A DNA stretch of 64,000 bases from CAYVAP01 sp964343195. Its GTDB lineage: Bacteria; Bacteroidota; Bacteroidia; J057. Both the position numbers and the translations under genes were made by a program. A model generated the notes under the pieces. That model worked only from the letters and a program-made list of their open reading frames with translations, had not been told where the DNA came from and searched no databases. Of the stretch, positions 61,600 to 64,000 are shown in pieces (within the stretch, counting starts at the first letter, position 1; every line of letters starts with the position of its first letter). Where the stretch lies: contig CAYFIR010000007.1 in assembly GCA_964343195.1 (NCBI GenBank), positions 76,189 to 140,188 of the forward strand, read 5' to 3'.

Positions 61600-63939
61600 A
61601 TGAAGAAACTACTACTTTGCCTCTTCCTGCTGGCGGGAGGTCTGCTGATTCCTTATGCTACACAGGCACAGCAGCTTACTCAGACGATCCGGGGAACGGT
61701 CGTTGATGTGGATACCAAAGAGCCCCTTGTTGGAGCTCAGGTGATGGTAACGAATGTCGATCCTGGTCTGGGGGCCATTACCGACGATGAAGGGCGATAC
61801 CTGATTGAGGAGGTGCCTGTGGGCCGTCGCGCCCTTACCTGTAGCTATGTAGGGTACGCCAGGGTAGTTCGGGATAACATCAACCTCAATTCTGCGCGGG
61901 AATACGTGGTAGATTTTGAGATGAAATCCGGCCTGGAAATGGATGAGGTAAACATTGAAGCCTTTCGGCGTAATGAAGCTGTAAATGAACTGGCTGTTCT
62001 CAGTGTGAGACGCCTGGACCCCGAAGAGCTACAATTTCACGCCGCTACGGCCAATGATCCCAGCCGGCTGGTCATGGGATACCCCGGAGTCCAACCCTCC
62101 TGGGATGTCCGCAATGAAATCGTTGTGCGGGGAAACTCTCCCCTGGGAGTTTTGTGGCGCCTGGAAGGCATCGATATTCCCAATCCCAATCACTATGCCT
62201 TCGCAGGAGGCTCTGGAGGAGGGATCACCATCTTCAGTGCCTCCATGCTGGGAAGTTCGGACTTCTCGTCTGGAGCCTTTACAGCCGATTATGGCAATGC
62301 TCTCTCAGGAGTGTTTGACATGAATTTTCGAAATGGCAATATGTATAACCGGGAACACACCTTCCGACTGGGTATTCTCGGGCTGGACTATGCCACTGAA
62401 GGGCCGATCAAGGAAGGAAAAAGCTCCTATCTCGCCAATTTTCGCTATTCGACCCTCGGCATCCTCAATTCTTTGGGCGTGCACCTGGTGGGAGAGCGAA
62501 TCGACAATAATTTTTATGACCTGTCCTTCAAACTGCATCATGAAGGCAAGCGGTCACAGTTTAGCCTGTGGGGAATTGGCGGGAGCAGCTTGCAGCGGCT
62601 GAATCCGGCAGATACCCTGGGGGTATTTACCCAATATCGGGTATATGACTGGACCACCGAAATGGCGGTAATCGGAGCTACCTGGAACTTTCTGATTGAT
62701 GACAAATCCTATTTCCGGACCAATGTCGCATTCACGGGGCAGCGCCTGTTGTCCATCGAGGATACCCTCTCTGTTACCACCCAGGAGCCATCTCTCATCG
62801 ATGAAGAGACGATTCTCAACACCCAGATTTCGTTACACTCCTATTACAAACGAACCTTTGGCCCTCGGTTAAACCTGAAGGCCGGAGCGATTTTGACGCG
62901 ATTTGGCTATGATTTTTTTCATCAGACCATGGACTTTGTAGAGGAACTGGAAACGGTAGTGGATGTAGAAGGCCATACATTCATGGCCCAGCCCTATTTT
63001 CAGTTTAGTTTTCGGCCCACCGATAAATGGATGATTAATGCCGGGGCACATGCCATGTACCTGGGGTTGAATGGCACCCATAGTGTGGAACCAAGGCTGG
63101 CTGTCCGATACCAGATCAATGAACTGGCATCCCTGGCTGCTTCATACGGGTTGCATAGCCATCTGGTGCCATGGGACATATACTTCACCGATGTCGATGG
63201 AGAATTGCCCAATCTGGAACTTGAGCTGATGAAGTCCAATCATTTTATCCTGGCCTATGATCAAATGCTGGGGCGTAACTGGCGCATCCATCTGGAGACC
63301 TACCTGCAACAGTTGTATGACATTCCGGTGGTAGATGACCCGAGTCGCAAGATCTGGCTACTTAACCGGGTGAATGGCTATAACAGAGATCCGATGGTGA
63401 GTGAAGGAACGGGCCGGAATGTCGGTCTGGACCTGACCCTGGAAAAGTTCTTTGATGCAGGGGCGTTCTTTGTCCTGTCTGGCTCAGCATTCAACTCAAC
63501 CTTTCAGGTGCCGGGGGACGAAACGGTATATAGTACCCGATTCAATGCCCAATACGTAGCCAATTTCACAGGTGGGCGTACCTTCCCGATTGGGGATAAT
63601 GCTGCTCTGGAAACCAGTATGCGATTGATTTACAGCAATGGAAATCCAGTGGTTCCCCTTCAGCCAGGAACGGAGACGATCGCCGGGCGGCGCCCCTACT
63701 GGGATTTCAGCAATCCCTATCAGGAACGAGTTGGCATGTATTTTCGCCCAGATATTCGTGTTGCCTTCCGCAAGAACAATCCTCGGTCAGCATACTGGCT
63801 TGCATTGGATATTCAGAATTTCATAAACCGGGTTAATCGGGATGCATTCGAATATGACTTCAATGAAGCATCTCTTCAATGGGAAAACCGGACACAGGCC
63901 ACTCTGACCCCGATCATTACCTTCTGGATAGATTTCTAA
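61600..63939 (+). CDS. TonB-dependent receptor with carboxypeptidase-like domain
   Basis: 779 residues from the ATG at 61600, which starts a signal peptide (LLLCLFLLAGGLLIPYATQAQ). A carboxypeptidase-like domain (TIRGTVVDVDTKEPLVGAQV), plug (NEIVVRGNSPLGVLWRLEGI, SSGAFTADYGNALSGVFD) and barrel. The C-terminus ends in ITFWIDF with terminal Phe as expected. The ligand is unknown. Divergent from the ArsR regulator. The last 61 bases of the window show nothing recognised. Confidence 0.94.
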   Translation: MKKLLLCLFLLAGGLLIPYATQAQQLTQTIRGTVVDVDTKEPLVGAQVMVTNVDPGLGAITDDEGRYLIEEVPVGRRALTCSYVGYARVVRDNINLNSAREYVVDFEMKSGLEMDEVNIEAFRRNEAVNELAVLSVRRLDPEELQFHAATANDPSRLVMGYPGVQPSWDVRNEIVVRGNSPLGVLWRLEGIDIPNPNHYAFAGGSGGGITIFSASMLGSSDFSSGAFTADYGNALSGVFDMNFRNGNMYNREHTFRLGILGLDYATEGPIKEGKSSYLANFRYSTLGILNSLGVHLVGERIDNNFYDLSFKLHHEGKRSQFSLWGIGGSSLQRLNPADTLGVFTQYRVYDWTTEMAVIGATWNFLIDDKSYFRTNVAFTGQRLLSIEDTLSVTTQEPSLIDEETILNTQISLHSYYKRTFGPRLNLKAGAILTRFGYDFFHQTMDFVEELETVVDVEGHTFMAQPYFQFSFRPTDKWMINAGAHAMYLGLNGTHSVEPRLAVRYQINELASLAASYGLHSHLVPWDIYFTDVDGELPNLELELMKSNHFILAYDQMLGRNWRIHLETYLQQLYDIPVVDDPSRKIWLLNRVNGYNRDPMVSEGTGRNVGLDLTLEKFFDAGAFFVLSGSAFNSTFQVPGDETVYSTRFNAQYVANFTGGRTFPIGDNAALETSMRLIYSNGNPVVPLQPGTETIAGRRPYWDFSNPYQERVGMYFRPDIRVAFRKNNPRSAYWLALDIQNFINRVNRDAFEYDFNEASLQWENRTQATLTPIITFWIDF

Positions 63940-64000
63940 AGCTCCTTTAGTTCTACTTTGTCAGGTTATCATTTGGGGTAAAATCGGTCAATATCTTCTT

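Overview
The window reads as a chromosomal segment of a Bacteroidota bacterium, most likely a Saprospiria/Lewinella-type marine or freshwater lineage. The evidence is a SusC/SusD pair, several TonB-dependent receptors, a PorP/SprF protein next to a giant PKD-repeat surface protein with a type IX secretion (T9SS) type B C-terminus, an imelysin/DUF4856 lipoprotein pair, an S46 dipeptidyl-peptidase, several promoters with the Bacteroidota -7 box TAnnTTTG, and a lack of clear Shine-Dalgarno sequences. The lineage is inferred from gene content only.

Layout. 1-3.7 kb: the 3' part of a hybrid histidine kinase, then a TetR-type regulator divergent from a flavin monooxygenase. 3.8-7.1 kb: an accessory island in which nine ~156-179 bp units, each a string of small hairpins, surround a REP-associated tyrosine transposase (RAYT) and a PIN-domain toxin-antitoxin pair. 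7.1-14.2 kb: leuS; an HxlR regulator divergent from an NmrA-type reductase with two operator-like inverted repeats between them; a secreted unknown; and an alcohol dehydrogenase/PhnZ-like oxygenase pair typical of phosphonate catabolism. 14.4-20.6 kb: an S46 dipeptidyl-peptidase with a charged insertion, a BioD-like/DRTGG protein, an FAD dehydrogenase and a small lipoprotein. 20.7-27.7 kb: a polysaccharide flippase, a 162-bp near-palindrome, an FMN reductase, rpmH-rnpA, a lamin-tail-domain protein, a GluQRS-like synthetase and an M1-peptidase-like protein without the zinc motif.

27.8-37.1 kb: the imelysin/DUF4856 pair (probably iron related), a small membrane protein, gcvH, a magnesium-chelatase-like AAA+ ATPase, a glycosyltransferase split by a frameshift, a DUF547 protein, and a metallophosphoesterase downstream of a sodium/solute symporter. 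37.4-44.5 kb: SusD/SusC, a DUF2064 protein and an Omp85-like barrel. 44.6-53.6 kb: the 2604-residue PKD protein and its PorP/SprF partner. 53.9-64 kb: tRNA-Ser(GGA) followed by a nested palindrome, an outer-membrane receptor, purU, an M50 site-2 protease, a DAO-type oxidoreductase, an SdpR-like ArsR regulator and a second TonB-dependent receptor.

The most unusual feature is the RAYT-centred array of modular hairpin units (4159-6951). A diverged copy 30 kb away (37143-37256, opposite strand) keeps the pairing in its stems by paired base changes, and a partial copy lies at 59756-59811. Two unrelated palindromic elements (22081-22242 and 53966-54087) and a ~73-bp intergenic repeat in three copies add to the repeat content.
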